Source of the DNA: Chiua virens
Taxonomy: Eukaryota; Basidiomycota; Agaricomycetes; Boletales; Boletaceae
NCBI GenBank assembly: GCA_019787685.1
Contig: JAHNUO010000005.1
Span: 1-64,000 of the forward strand
Length of the DNA stretch: 64,000 nucleotides
Direction of reading: 5' to 3'
Shown here: in pieces, positions 21,287 through 33,862 of the stretch
How positions within the stretch are numbered: the first letter of the stretch is position 1
How the letters are laid out: every line of letters begins with the position of its first letter
Program-made: the position numbers and the translations under genes
The notes under the pieces: generated by a model
Seen by the model: the letters and a program-made list of their open reading frames with translations, nothing else
What the model was told of the DNA's origin: nothing
Databases searched by the model: none

Positions 21287-22579
21287 ATGTCTCGCTCCGC
21301 TCTTTCTGCTCTCATCGTTCTAGTTATAGCTTCGAGGTCGGCATTCGCACAGCCCGACCCTGCTGATCCGACTCCCCTGACCGCAAAGCATTATGCCTAT
21401 CCCACGGGTATTGTGAGTAGCTTTTCCTCGTTTCAACTCTAGCTCTAGTTCTGACTCCAATATTAGCCCTACCAAGTAGACCCTGTCACCTCTGCTATTC
21501 GTGGTCCTCAGACCGGCTACAACATTTGTAACTCGACGACCCAGAACCAGCAGTCACAATGCCAGACGTCGATGGTCAACAACATCGACGGTAAGTCCAT
21601 CTACATTTTCGTGTCGACTTTGACTCATCCACCGGAAGACTTTTGTCTCTGGGCTCCTCCTCAGCCCAACTCTACCATTGGTGACACCGAGGCCTGGGAA
21701 GTCGCCTGGTGCACCAAGTCTGGCTACGGTACCCGTCTTATCCCAGAGGGTGCTCTCACAGGTGTCCAGATGCTCGTCACCAGTGAATACATTCAGATTG
21801 CTGGTTTCATTGACCAGACACAGGTCGACTTGGCTGCCGGTGACTACGGAGGAGAACTCGATCCTCACGGTGCTGACTTGGTTCGTCTTTTGTTCCTTTT
21901 CTTACCACTTTCGTCTAATCCTCGTTTATTGTGCAGCGTGGCAACCCCCTTGGTGGCCTCTTGTACTCAAACGCCTTCCCAAAGATCGGCGCGGACAACA
22001 GCACCTACACGCAGGTTACGGACTGGAACAGGCAAGTGTTGGCATCGCCCTTCGCCCACTTTCTCTGACTTGTTTTGCAGCTTCATTGGTGGAAACTCTT
22101 TTTGCACCACCATCTGCAACCCATCGAGTTCCTCTTCGGATCAGTCTTCATACTGTCAGAATATTTACGACCGCATGGGCTGCACTTACAACATGCCGAA
22201 CACCGCTCAGAACGGTACCTTCGAAGTTTGTGATTCCGACCTCAAGTCCCCTGTCGGAATTTACACTTCCAATGGGGCAACGCTGACTTACACCCAACCC
22301 AACACGGGCGATTTTACTCCCCCTTACACCCCCAGCGTTCCCGCATCTTCCAACTGCGTCACATACCATTCTACCGATCTGTACACCGCCTTGCCCACTC
22401 CTACTGGTAGTACTTCCACGACCAGTGGTGCTGGTGCTTCTCACACTGGCTCATCTGGCAGTGCTTCTGGTTCCTCGAGTGCAGGCGCACCCGCCGCGAC
22501 CAACGGTGCTTCCGCCCTCGGTATCTCCTCCGTCGCCGGCATCCTTGGCACGCTTTTCGCCGTCGCCTTCCTCTCGTAA
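21287..22579 (+). CDS. Secreted GPI-anchored glycoprotein, macrophage-activating-glycoprotein-like (copy 2)
   Basis: Paralogue of the gene at 13004. ATG at 21287, signal peptide (ALIVLVIASRSAFAQ), then the same order of blocks: QPDPADPTPLTAKHYAYPTG, PYQVDPVTSAIRGP, YNICNSTTQNQQ, PNSTIGDTE, GFIDQTQVDLAAGDYGGELD and CQNIYDRMGCTYNMPN. The Thr/Ser-rich tail ends in a hydrophobic segment (SVAGILGTLFAVAFLS) typical of GPI signals. Introns fall at the same places as in copy 1 (for example after YPTGI), so the copies arose by duplication of a gene with introns. Copy 2 has extra Ser residues in the CNPSSSSSDQSSYC loop. Both copies are on the same strand with two unrelated genes between them. Confidence 0.78.
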
Positions 22580-23332
22580 AAATCTGTCGGCTCGACGCCG
22601 GTTAATTGACCGCTGTAGCCATGAAATGAACGCACATAGACATGAATGTCGGTACATGGATGCTTAAGCCCGTCGACGCTGTATGTTGCTGTGACGATTT
22701 CTTGGGGACTTTTGTTTGTCTTTTATATCGTGTTGTTTTGTGCGTGTGTTGAACACTGACGCTAGCCTGTCCTTGTCCCTTGCGTAAATACCCTCTTGCG
22801 TTGTCCAGTTACTCTATGCATATACATCATAATGATCTAACGGCTGTTGCTGTGTGGACTACATGCAAGTTCAAGTTCGTCCTGATGCCCTAAGTGCCGT
22901 GACCAGGAGAAAGACTGGGCTTTGTTGAGCCGCTCCGATCATTGGTTTGATCCGAGTGGTACGACTGTTAATTACCGATTACTCATCCCCGGTACCCAGA
23001 ATGTTCATTTGTTCGCTTCCACTGTCTGGTCATCATCGCCTTGGCTAATCCAGAAACCGGCGCACCTAGGCTCACACCGGTGCATGTTCAAGTGCAATAT
23101 TATTACGTGCTCACTGTGAATCAGCAGAGCATAATGGATGGAAATGAAAGGTGCTGGTGAGTCCTCAGAAGGAGAAGCTCTAACTACTGCCATATACATA
23201 CAGTTTGAAAGCTACCACGTTCGAAAGGAAAACACCACGAAATTCAAGAACCCAGACGACGCTCCAGGAGAACCCTCAAACAGTCCGTTCCTCGATTCTG
23301 GTCCATTACACAAGTTACATCTCACCACCCAA
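22580..23332. other. Convergent intergenic region
   Basis: Lies between the 3' ends of the glycoprotein gene (+) and the MYND gene (-). No gene, tRNA or repeat is seen. It should contain both terminators. Confidence 0.4.
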
Positions 23333-25700
23333 TCACGGTGACGAGCTTGCCGTCTTCCGAGACTTGCACTCCGCCTTGTGGTCTGACCATGCCATTTTCT
23401 GGCAGCTTGTGTCACAATACCTGTGCACGTCCAGATTGATGAGCTACGCAACGGCGAACATTCTAAACACGTACCTTGCTTTCTCGCATCCCCCACATTT
23501 TCGCAAGACGGCACTCGGGTTGCCACACCACGAGCACCGGTGGAGCTCAATAGGACTCGGCCTCGCGGCGCGTGATGCCCCCTCCGGTTCAGTGTCGGCT
23601 GCATCTCCATGTTCATCCTGGACGTCGCGCAGCCATGCAGCGAGTCGGTCCTCGGCCTTGTCGCGCGTGAGGATATACTTGTCGATGTTGTGGCTGTCAA
23701 ACTGTGCGACGACCGCATCCCATTTCTTGACTGCAGTGGTATAACGTACAGAGACGCGCTCGTATGCAAAGCGGAGTTGTGATTTCGGCGGGACGACACC
23801 GAATTCGGCAAAGAACTCGTCAGAAATCTTGATCATGTCCGCGTATTTCTGTGTGAATGAAGGGGTGTAAGAACTAGACTGGAGATGTGAGGAAGAGGCG
23901 TGTCCCTTACCTTGAGTTCGCGCAGATCAGTCGACAGTTCAGGACCTTTTACTGCGAGGGTCAGTAAAAAGTACCAGAACAGAATGTTCTTCCGGTGGCG
24001 CATGTCGGGTGGTGCCTCGGCGATGAAGATCTGCGCATCGTCGAGAGCACTGCTTAGAAACGCCTGGCCCTGTTCCCATCTATAGTCACCCACGACCGAC
24101 TGCTGCATACGACATAGCGCTAGATCGCCTGCGATCTCTGTCGCTCGTGCTCGGAGTGCGTGATGTACGAACGGAGTCGCATTCTTGCATTTCAGCCCTT
24201 TCTTGGCGCAACGTAGCGCAGTCTCCAGATCATCGCCGAGTGTCATGATGTAGTATGGGTAAGGTTGCTTGGGGTTGCGTTCGATCCCCGCTTTCGCGAT
24301 CACGATGGCGTCGGGGAGGCGACCACGGATAACAAAGTACTTCATGTCCAGCATGTCTGCAAGGTCTTCTTCCCCAGCTTTCCCGCGTTCACGGATCTTC
24401 TTGGCACAAATAGGTAGCGCATCGACCCACATCTTGAACGGCAATCCGACGTCAATGAACTCGGGCTTGCCCGTGCGCTCGTTGATGGCCTGAAAACCCC
24501 CTTCACTGATGGAGAATTCGTTGCGGGGAATGAGTTCGGCGAGCTTGAGACCGAGTTTGTACAAATCGCGGTCATCCAAGCACTGCATCATCACGTCCTG
24601 GTAGTCTTTGAATGACCGGAGCGTAAGCACCGACTCGCAGCGTGGAAAACCATAGTCTAGGAGGAGTTCATTGAGATGATCCGGTAAGCCCCTCTGCATG
24701 GCGGCGATAAGCGCACGCGGATCACCGGTTAGCCTTTCGGGCAGTGGGGTATTTAAGCGGATCACAGCGCCAAGCGCGTAGAAGCGGGAGTGCACATCCG
24801 CGCTGCGAATGCATGCAATCAGGAAATCGACCATGTCAGGAAATCCCAAACAATCCTGTGGGCAGTGGTGTGTGAGTTGCCCGAACAACTCCAGGGCGTG
24901 ATGTAGGAGTGGAAAGCTAACGCCTGGCTTATTGACAAAGCCGAGAACAAGCGGAATGAGCTTTGGAAGCTGGAGAACCTTTGCAAATTTCGGGAACGAT
25001 TTCTGGGGTTCGTCGAAAGAGGAAGTGACGGCATGTGCGAGGGTCGAGACGGCCAGTTCAGCAGCGTACAAGTCGTCTGGGAAATCCTGAAGAATTTGGA
25101 TTAAAATGGGGGCCTTCAAGGAGATCTCCTTGCGTATGTCGGAACCACCGTGTCGGGTGACAACGGTGAGAGCCCTCAGCGCGAGATGACGGGAGTTGGG
25201 TTTATCGAAAAGGGCGATGATCTTTGCAAGCAAACCTTTTGCGAGTAGTCAGATGGAGTTCAGAATCGCAACAGAGAATGGTACCGTGATGGAAAAGCAT
25301 ATTCCTGAGGATGGAATCCGCACACATCTTGACAAAAATGGCGACGATGCCTCCTCGAATGACTTGATTTCCGGGGTAAGCATTATACATATCTTCAAGA
25401 CGTTTGTAGATTTCGCTGAAGTTGTGGTACACTTTCTTCAGCCCACTCCTCGTTGCCAAGTCTGACAGTGAGTCAGAATAGTTCGAAGGGACGGGCTGCA
25501 GATATACCAGGCAAGTTGAGATAGTCGCAAAGCACTCTGGCAACTTTGTCCCAATCATCTTTGGATAGCTGATGTAAGGTATCGAGGACGTGTGATGGGA
25601 TGGTGGAAGACGAGATGGGGCTCGTGGCAGCCTCGTCTTGAGACACCACTTTTCGCTTGCTCTTTTTCGTTGCATTCTGTTTTGCTCGTGGACCGGGCAT
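23333..25700 (-). CDS. MYND-type zinc-finger protein with armadillo-like N-terminal region
   Basis: Starts at the ATG whose codon is 25698-25700 with a basic tail (PGPRAKQNATKKSKRKV), followed after two short introns by a long helical-repeat region of about 450 residues (for example RALTVVTRHGGSDIRKEI and PLLHHALELFGQLTHHCP). The C-terminus is a MYND finger: CSWCGNPSAVLRKCGGCEKARYC, then CQKMAWSDHKAEC, with the spacing of the C6-H-C zinc ligands intact. An intron splits the finger between EKAR and YC. MYND fingers bind proline-rich peptides; this family is much expanded in mushroom-forming fungi and its members are uncharacterised. The frame is intact and the TGA lies at 23333-23335. Confidence 0.85.
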
Positions 25701-26519
25701 CGTGCCCACGCTGACGATCGCGTCGAATTTAGAGAGGGATCCTGGAAACAGAAAGCTGAGAAACGGTTTTCAGCGTCGTGGCGGTTGTGCGGATAGCTGG
25801 AATAGTAGTAGCTCCAACGTCGACATCGGAACTCGCATCGAGGCAAATGAGTCTCCAGGGTCCATGATAAAGCTCCATGATAGGCAAAAGTTTGGTTCGA
25901 CTTTGGTTGGCGAGGGACATGCCGACACTGCCGACTCCATGATGGGCCGAAATGCTCGGATCCAGGACGCTTCAACTTGTACAATCGTTTGTTAGTAGTA
26001 GAGCCTTGTCAGCCGGGCATGACGATACTCTGTGGTAGTTCAAACCTGCCATTTCCACCGACCATGATGGATCTAGACCTTCCGCAAAGTTGATAAGCTC
26101 AAGACGTGTAAAACTTCAATCGGATTACAAATTTTATTTCGTAGGCCGGAGTCACAATTTATTTTGGTGGGTCAAACAGTAGACATAATGCAGAAAGCGA
26201 GAACCGTCGCTTGTTCATTGAATTCTCCTCCCAGCCACAAATGCACCTTCTGAAAGTGGCGTAGAGAAGCGGGAGCACGGGATAACTAAAGTCAAATTCT
26301 CCACCTCTGACTCGATATTGAGTCAGGAATCTCCCTATCGATGTGGTGCACCATATCCCGGGTTTTCGATACCCCTAGAGGTTCCGCTATCCTGTGCATA
26401 TCTGCCTGGTGAGATGGTCACGGATGTCTGTATAAAGCAACCTTGACGACTGCGCTCATCTAGATATAAGCCAGTGTTATTGAAGTTGGTGGACACTATC
26501 CACTCTGTCAGCGGCCCAT
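25701..26519. other. Divergent intergenic region
   Basis: About 800 nt between the starts of the MYND gene (-) and the P450 remnant (+). No coding sequence with family support. It should hold both promoters. Confidence 0.4.
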
Positions 26520-28600
26520 ATGGAGTCGTCGGCTTCCGCTACCCAGCCTATGGTCCTAGTTTTTCTGACGACTTTGATTGCGGATGCAATGCGCCGCTTC
26601 CTCTGCAATCGCGTAGAAATGAAGGGTTCTCTGCTGCCTGGTCCTACCTGGCTCCCGTTCTTGGGAAGTGCCCTCTCCATCGACACAAACCAACCATGGT
26701 TAACATACACTGAATGGCGAGCAAAGCATGGTGAGTACGACACACCGGTGCGATTCGGGTAACTTATGATCCTCACTAGGTGATATCGTGTATAGTCGAC
26801 TTTTGGATTCAGACGTAATCGTGTCGAACTCCGCCTTGGTCGCAACAGAGTTGCTCGAGGAACGATCGAATAAATATTCTGATCGACCGTTTATTCCAAC
26901 CGTTGAACCGTGAGTGGGCTCTTCAAAGGCTTGACTATCAAGCCCGCATGCAGTCTCTATTTATCTGAAATGATGGTGCGCCTATCAGGTGTGGTCACGC
27001 CTCCACTTTTGTTTTCTCGCAATATGGCGAACATTAGCGGCTATGTCGGCGGATATTTCATCAGACATTCCGTGCTGATGCTGCTCTTACCTTTCGGCCG
27101 ACGCAGCTTCGTAGAGCACGTGAACTAGTTGCAAATATCATCGAGGATCCTGATGGATATCCATTTCATTATTCGACGTGAGAATCAAGTTCAACTCATT
27201 CATATTCAAAATGACCACGATTCTTTTAGGTTTTCTGCTGGAGTGGCTATGTCTACCGTATATGACTACAAACCAAGTCCCCGAAATGACCTTATCGTCT
27301 TGGCCATTGAAACTTTCTTCAGGCGTTGGCTCCTGCATTGATGCCCAACAAAGTAATTCTGCTCAAGATCTTTCCGTTCTGTAAGTTCCTGCTCACAAGC
27401 TCGGAGTGTAGTTCCATCATAATGTCTTATTAAAGTGCTTTATATTCCGGACTGCTTTCCGGGCTCTTCTCTCAAACGTGGGGCAAGAGAAGCCTCTGCA
27501 TTAAAGGACACAACGAACGAAAGAATTTCTCATTATGTCCAGAAATGCCTTGTAAGCCTTGGGTGTTCTGTAATCTAATACCACGGTAACAAGTAATGCA
27601 TGGTTTAGAAATGCAAAGACGATATCAACAGTGCCATGGTATTCGACCATATTTCCCGCATGAAAAAACTAGATGATCCATACCGTATTGGGTACGAAAA
27701 AGCTCCCATGGATGCATCTGTGACTGCTTTCCTTGGTGAGATCTCGTTGATCTGCATTACCTATGGTGCATCCTTATAGGAATATTTAGGATCTGCAGAA
27801 ACGGTTTGTAACATATATTTATTGAGAGATATGCGCCTAACGACGATGCAGACATCTTCAGCATTTATGGCCTTCACCCTCGCGATGGTACGGAACCCCC
27901 ACGTGTGGCAATGTGCACAGGCAGAAGTAGATCACGCGCTTGGGACCGATAGGCTTCCCGACTTCTAGGACAGACAATTATTGCCATACATTGATGTAAT
28001 TGTGTGGGAGACGTTTCGATGGACACCCGTCGCCCCCATGGGTACGCGCTTTCTGTTGAAGCTTTCTACAAGGTCTCGAAGGGATTCCACACGCCATCAC
28101 AGAGAACGATATTTACAAAGGTTTCTACATCCCTGAAGGTATGCTCGTACAAATGTGAACAAAGCCTTGTGGTGATGATAGACATCTTCCAGGAGCGACA
28201 GTAATCGCAGACATATGGTGAGCTGTTGGCCAGTCTTCATCACGATGAGAAGGCCCAGAATGATCATTTATAGGGTAATGTGCTTTGACGAAAATCGTTA
28301 TCCTAACCCCGAAGGATTCGCTCCCGAGCAGTTTTTGGACGCGCAAGGGCAATTGACCGATGACGACCCTGCAGACATCGTCTTTGGGTTTGGGAGACGC
28401 GCATACCAGGTGAGTCGGAGTACGTTGACCAGCCACTGGCACTGACATAGTTGGACCAGACCGACACGCTGCGGATGCATCTGTCTAGTCCGTTATTGTG
28501 ACGATGCTAGCTACCCTCGACTTCAATACCGCGCACGACGAGGATGGCAAAGATGTTGTTTTCGAACCAACATACACAAATAGGCTCTCGTAGCGAGTCC
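26520..28600 (+). pseudogene. Cytochrome P450 pseudogene
   Basis: The order of P450 elements is visible: an N-terminal membrane anchor (MVLVFLTTLIADAM), the PGPTWLPFLGSA proline hinge, the I-helix neighbourhood (AMVRNPHVWQCAQAEVDHAL), an ETFRW segment as the K-helix ExxR region, GIPHAITENDIYKGFYIPEG, and the heme loop FGFGRRA. Fungal OxyR-type P450s of about 510 residues have this layout. Damage is clear. The heme-binding cysteine position reads TAC (Tyr) at the end of FGFGRRAY and the following Pro-Gly is lost. The next exon has a TAG in ADASV*SVIV. A TAG also interrupts LPDF*DRQL near 27967, and the segment after ADIW at 28200-28260 is scrambled. It is therefore very unlikely to make active enzyme. 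Confidence 0.85.
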
Positions 28601-30949
28601 TGATAGATTGCTGACTCCGAGATCTCCGTTGATATCTTTCACAGCCATCTCAACAAGTTACCTTGCCACCTTACCCCCGTCAACATATAAGCAAAGAGGT
28701 TCTCGGTCGTGCTCTTGCCGCATGAGCATAATTGTCTTGATCATCCTGGTACATAATCTTGTTTAAATTAATGCAGAATGTTGCCCACCCTTCTCTGTTC
28801 CTTTTTCGGCTCAGTTGCACAAGTACACCAAAGACGATCTTTACAGAATAATGTAGGTGACATCTTTTTCTCTTCAGCCCTTGGACTGAAACTGGTGGAT
28901 GTACAACAGGTTTTGAAGTGGCTCAATAGTACTTATTCTTCGTCCCGGGCAAACTTCTGCCAGAACACCGGTGGTCTATCCAGTACAACGTTAGGCGTTT
29001 TGCCTAAGAGCACTGACTCGGGTGCCAGTGTGTTGCTGTACTATAGTTGAGTGGATGTCATGAGGTGTAAAATGTACACGGCATGTACTAACTATCAATA
29101 CTACTACTGTCAAACTCAAGTTTGGTAGCACGACTATTGTGGTGCCAACTTTTGCAGTTCAATTATGAAATTGCCCATAAGCCTGAGTGAGCAGTTCTCT
29201 AGACTCCGATTCATGATTATAATTTGAACAAGCGGTTCTTTTGGACGGAGTAACCAAACAGTGTCAATATAGGTCAATTCCATGGTGCTAATTAAGTGCT
29301 TAGGATGGCACTTAGGAGTGAATGGTACGCTACGTTTTCGCTGGAATAGTCACCATTCGAGTGTCAATGACTTGACGCATCCTCTGTTTATGTTACCCTG
29401 GACAGTGTGTATATAATTTGCCATACGAAGGGATCGATACATAGATCGAGGGCAGAGCGTGTCAGTAGCAGGGTGGGACCAACTGTTGAAAGTAGAGTCA
29501 CGTATGCGGGGGACTCGGAAGAAATGTGCGGAATGCAGAACTTCGCCTCAACGGATGATGAACAGCAGTAATCTGAACTCTTGCGTTATGAAAAAGCATG
29601 CAAACGGCATGCAGACGCCCCATGGACCACGCAGATCTGAACTCGCGGCACACAGACACCCCAGTGGCGGACCTCGATCAGCACTAGCATTAGAGGGCAT
29701 CCAGACCCACAGCGCCAGCTGCTATGCGAGGGATTCAATCAGACACACCTCTTCCTCAGCATGTAGTTTGGGGTTTAGAAAGGCGGAAGGCGGAAGGCGG
29801 AAGCAGATGCCAGTGGCGAGGTTCGTTCGAGTAACAGTGACCACGAATAGCAGCAGGCAGAGCACGGTTGAAGAATTCATATTGAAGGCAAAAACGCGAT
29901 ACATGCCATTTTGTCAAAGGGGGGTGCTTACATAACATTATAAATGTATTACGTAAATTTATATCTACCGGCTACTAGCACTCTGGCACTCCTGCAGGCT
30001 AGTTGCCTCAATGTTGCCTGCCACGAGCCACATCTTCAATCACGTCTCAGAACTCCAGTTTTGTTGCTGAGCTCCTGCGACTTAGTACTGTTCACCGCGC
30101 TTCAACACCTTCAATTCAAGCTTCAAGTCTGGATTGAGCATGGAATCAATATAGTTCCAATAATTTGGAATTACGCTGACTCTATTCTCATCCCTACATT
30201 TCAAATCCTCCAGTATTACCGCGTAACTGCAGCGTTCAAGTTGACGGCTTTAATACAGGTATAAGTAATTTGCCTCTTTGGAAGTTTTACTGACTCGACA
30301 TGGTGATTTCAAGTTTCAATCAGCCTCGTCGCGCCAGTGGGAATATATCCTCGGTAGCATACTATCGTCGTAATATTGTGCCAGTGGCCTCGTTCAAGTT
30401 CGCAGGTGAGTACTTGAGTAATCGCCGGTAACGGTTCTCGATAATACAGCAGCCAGCGTGTGTACGTACGTCCTCCGTGACTGTCATTATTTACTCAAAT
30501 GTGTAATATCATAGGGTGATATTATGCTTTCATAGTGTCGGTGGTGTCTCGATCCACACGGTACCAACTGGTGGGCAACTTGAAAGAACGAAACGTTGAG
30601 AACGTTTGGTGCGTCTTGACAACACTCACTACGTTTTTCCCAGGTCCTGGTCAATACCAGCACTACTGCCAGTGGCGCCACGCAATTCTGCTCTCGCTCA
30701 CGCCTCACTGCACACAATTGCTCGTCCCTGAACTCTGGTTGTTACACTGCCGTGTTCCCCAGCCTCCCAACTATGTAGCGAACCCTCCAAAACTTCAACT
30801 TCCCCCTAGTATCCTCAGGGCATCATCGTCAATTTCAATGACCCGAATGATATGTGTAATACGCGCCAGTGGGACGTCAAGAGCCCATGTATGGCTTGGG
30901 TTTCTGCGCCGGTAATGGATCTACAGAAGAACTATGTACGCCCACAGCG

Positions 30950-30983
<34 letters not shown>

Positions 30984-31919
30984 TTGCTACTGCACCACTC
31001 GATGGACCTCAGAACCTCGGGCCCAACATTGGGTTTGGACTGGGAGCTATCTGCAGGCTCGTTTGGACCGACTCACTAGCGGAAAGACCAGTGCCTATCC
31101 CACTCAGTGCCAACGCACGCCCGGCCTTTTCGTCTTATGTCACTGTTCTTGCCTGTCTCTTTCACCATCCGCTTTGCTCACGTCTTTCTCTTGCCACGTA
31201 GCACTGGGTTGGGATATAGATCTGTTCTTGTGTCATCAACTGCGCCATCAAAGGATCCCAAGAGTCATTCCAGGGGAGAACGTCACGTCGACGGTCAATC
31301 GGTCACCGGACTCGACCGGTCATCAGTCACATGCATACATACATACTAGTAGATTTCTTGGTCATCTTCGTTTGATGGCCGATATCGGCAATATGGGGGC
31401 AACGACCACCAAAATGGCCATATGTAGAAAGCAATCGCGTACCAAGAGGTTCGACTGTAGTGAGTTTTACTATGACATGCCTAAAACGCTCACGATCAAT
31501 ATCAAATCGATTGTCTTGGCACAGCGGCCCCAAACTATTTCCGATCATCGCATGGCCACTCTAAGCGATTGAGTCTTAATCCACAATTGGTTTGAACACT
31601 CGCTGGAGAAAAAACACGGGTCTGAATCGTATCATCGAAGACTTATTATGTTCTGGAAACATGAAGCCAGCAAAAACAGCTGTCTACTGGCATCAATACA
31701 GCATCTCTCACAATAAGGGAATAGCAATGCTTCTCGCGTGCTGCTACCCAGCTGATGAAATCAAGTACTGATCGGGTCGGAAGGTATGTAACATTATCTT
31801 GGCTGCGGATGAGCTAATGAGTTTAATGGTTTATAAAGCGATCCCTTTGAGCAGAATAACTCCTCATAGCTCTTCCTATCTATCGCACTCCGATCATCTC
31901 TCAGTCCAACTTGAAATAG
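28601..31919. other. Gene-poor 3.3 kb region
   Basis: No gene could be supported. Short frames (28778-29050, 29459-29935, 30535-31201, 31327-31572) lack family resemblance. The part at 30530-31080 has a few coding-like pieces (NFNDPNDMCNTRQWDVKSPC and a Cys/Thr/Ser-rich segment around 30640-30770) broken by stops, possibly a decayed secreted-protein gene. Confidence 0.4.
30949..30983. repeat. GTC trinucleotide microsatellite
   Basis: About eleven perfect GTC units. In one frame they read as a run of valine, in another as serine or arginine, which creates misleading ORFs through the region. Confidence 0.95.
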
Positions 31920-33694
31920 ATGTCCTCTGATATACAGTCCTCCGTCGCGGCCATCCAAGAAAACAACTATATTACCCGTACGTGCGCCTGCACTCGTGGC
32001 AATCAATCTCACAGGCTATCCACAGTCGCTGTTCTAACCGCTGTCGGATATGATTACAGTAAGCCATTCCAACTTGAATGTAAGCCGGAAACTGACCCAT
32101 TGCAAGTACTCGTCCTTCCAGAAGAGGTACGACTCGTGTACTGTACAGAAAGCCTGAGGCTTCGCTGATTGATGATCAATGAAGATAGAGTACATTTGGG
32201 TAGGTGTACAGCCATTCTCTGAGTTGTCCCATTCCTGACAGGAACACAGTGCAAGCCATGGTCTTGGGTTTCCATTATGTTCCTTCTTGTGCGTACCGGT
32301 TCACTAGGCCCTAAGTTGTCTTCTAACAAAACCCTGATAGGTCCGTTATTGTGGCATATATAGTGTGGCGTGAGTTTACTATGTATATGGCTGAACGCAT
32401 GTACGGTGTGCTAACCTCAATGTTCACCAGTCGCAATTCCCTCTGTAAGTTTGAATCATAAAATATGGATCCGATCTCGCTTTGATTACGATTGGCGGCC
32501 AAAGTACGGAGTAGTTTCATACCTGGTCCTGCAAAGGTATGTTATTGGTAACTGATGGATGTGCCCATGGATCATCGTGTTCCCGTAGACGTACGTATTC
32601 GGTCCACCATCATTTGAGATGTGTCTGACACCAGTAAACAGCTGTGAGTGTTCACTTGAAGCATTTCACCTGCTTTCTGTTCATGAGCACTTGAAGGCGA
32701 AATATTTGGCTATAGCGAGCACTGGACATATATGCTCTTTCTCGGCGCAGCCGATTGTGAGTAGTCGAGATACTCCGGCTCGAAAATGAAAATAATGGCA
32801 ATTGAAGTCCTCACGATCCTGCGTGTATGGGCAATATACGATCGATCAAGGCTAATCCTGAATATACTCCTTGGAATGCTTTTCATCGAGGTCATCTCCT
32901 TGGTGATATCCATTGCTTATTTCAATAACCCAGAGAATCAACCATGTGGGTTGACACTAGTGGGTGTACGTTATACTACTGACGAACGATCAGATTACAC
33001 CGTTCAAGTACTGGGATATTCATATTGTGCATCGAAGCTTTCGCAAGCAACAACACAAGTTTGGACTTATGTGGCTAATACTTTGCAGATGGCATTTGGT
33101 GCGGCGTTGTGCATACTAGCCGTCACACAGTTCGCGAGGCGGTCACTTCAAATGTACCGCGCCACCAAACAGTGGCAACTTAGCCGCCGTTACATAAACC
33201 TGCTCGTCAACCAGAGCATCCTCTACTTCTTAGCGTATGTCCATCCCCAGTCACACTCTTCTATTATATAAAAACCATTGTTGAGAGATTGTGTCCCTTA
33301 TAGAATTATGACATGACTAAAATGTATCTGTCACAGAATCTTCCTAGTGAACCTCGCGAGCCTACTGACCACCGTGGAAACCCTTCCAGGAACCGGTTGG
33401 CAGGTCATACTAGCATGTATCGTGCAATTTGTGCCATTATACACTTTAGCCCCTCGATTCATCATCAGCATACGCAAGTTATATGCACACGAGATTCAAG
33501 GGAGCCACGGGGTTGGAGTCGACACCGGCTTTGGTTATTCTACGGTATCCGGCGTTGCTGGGGGACCGATAATGTTTGCAGACTCGGAAGGTCTGGAGAG
33601 CGAGGTCACACAGAACGTAGAGGCGGATAATGGGCAGAACGATAGGACGAAAGACATCGAATTGGTCGCAAGCGAGGTTGGGACTGAGTACTGA
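31920..33694 (+). CDS. DUF6533-type multi-pass membrane protein
   Basis: Start ATG at 31920. After several short introns the N-terminus reads TVAVLTAVGYDYILVLPEE, IEYIW, then CKPWSWVSIMFLLVR, which is the DUF6533 signature (YDY.LT..EE...IW.K.W....ILF...R). Two exons are very small, 20 nt and 15 nt. The later part has transmembrane helices (VLTILRVWAIYDRSRLILN, LLGMLFIEVISLVISIAYF and a further Ala/Leu-rich helix), as in the seven-helix proteins that are strongly expanded in mushroom fungi. The C-terminal tail is hydrophilic and ends EVGTEY with TGA at 33692-33694. The function is unknown; a receptor-like role is only suggested by topology. The exon borders between 32300 and 32760 are uncertain. 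Confidence 0.7.
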
Positions 33695-33862
33695 GTGCTC
33701 ACCCAGTGTACTAGTTGGATAGTAGGTGGCCACAAATTTCTATGCAGATGCTTTTCGTACTTCAATCTTGCAAAGGACATAGCAACGTCAGTACATGTGT
33801 TATGCTCTAGTCTCGATTCTCCAATGGAAAAATCGCTTCCGTTTCTACCAATACCCACAATC

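Noticed and set aside
23212..23811. 199-codon minus-strand frame and 179-codon plus-strand frame
   Set aside because: Shadows of the MYND finger exons, which explain the region better.
25202..25984. 260-codon minus-strand frame
   Set aside because: Overlaps the exons and introns of the MYND gene in another frame and has no family resemblance.
30869..31201. Frame with a poly-valine run
   Set aside because: Created by the GTC microsatellite; no domain on either side.
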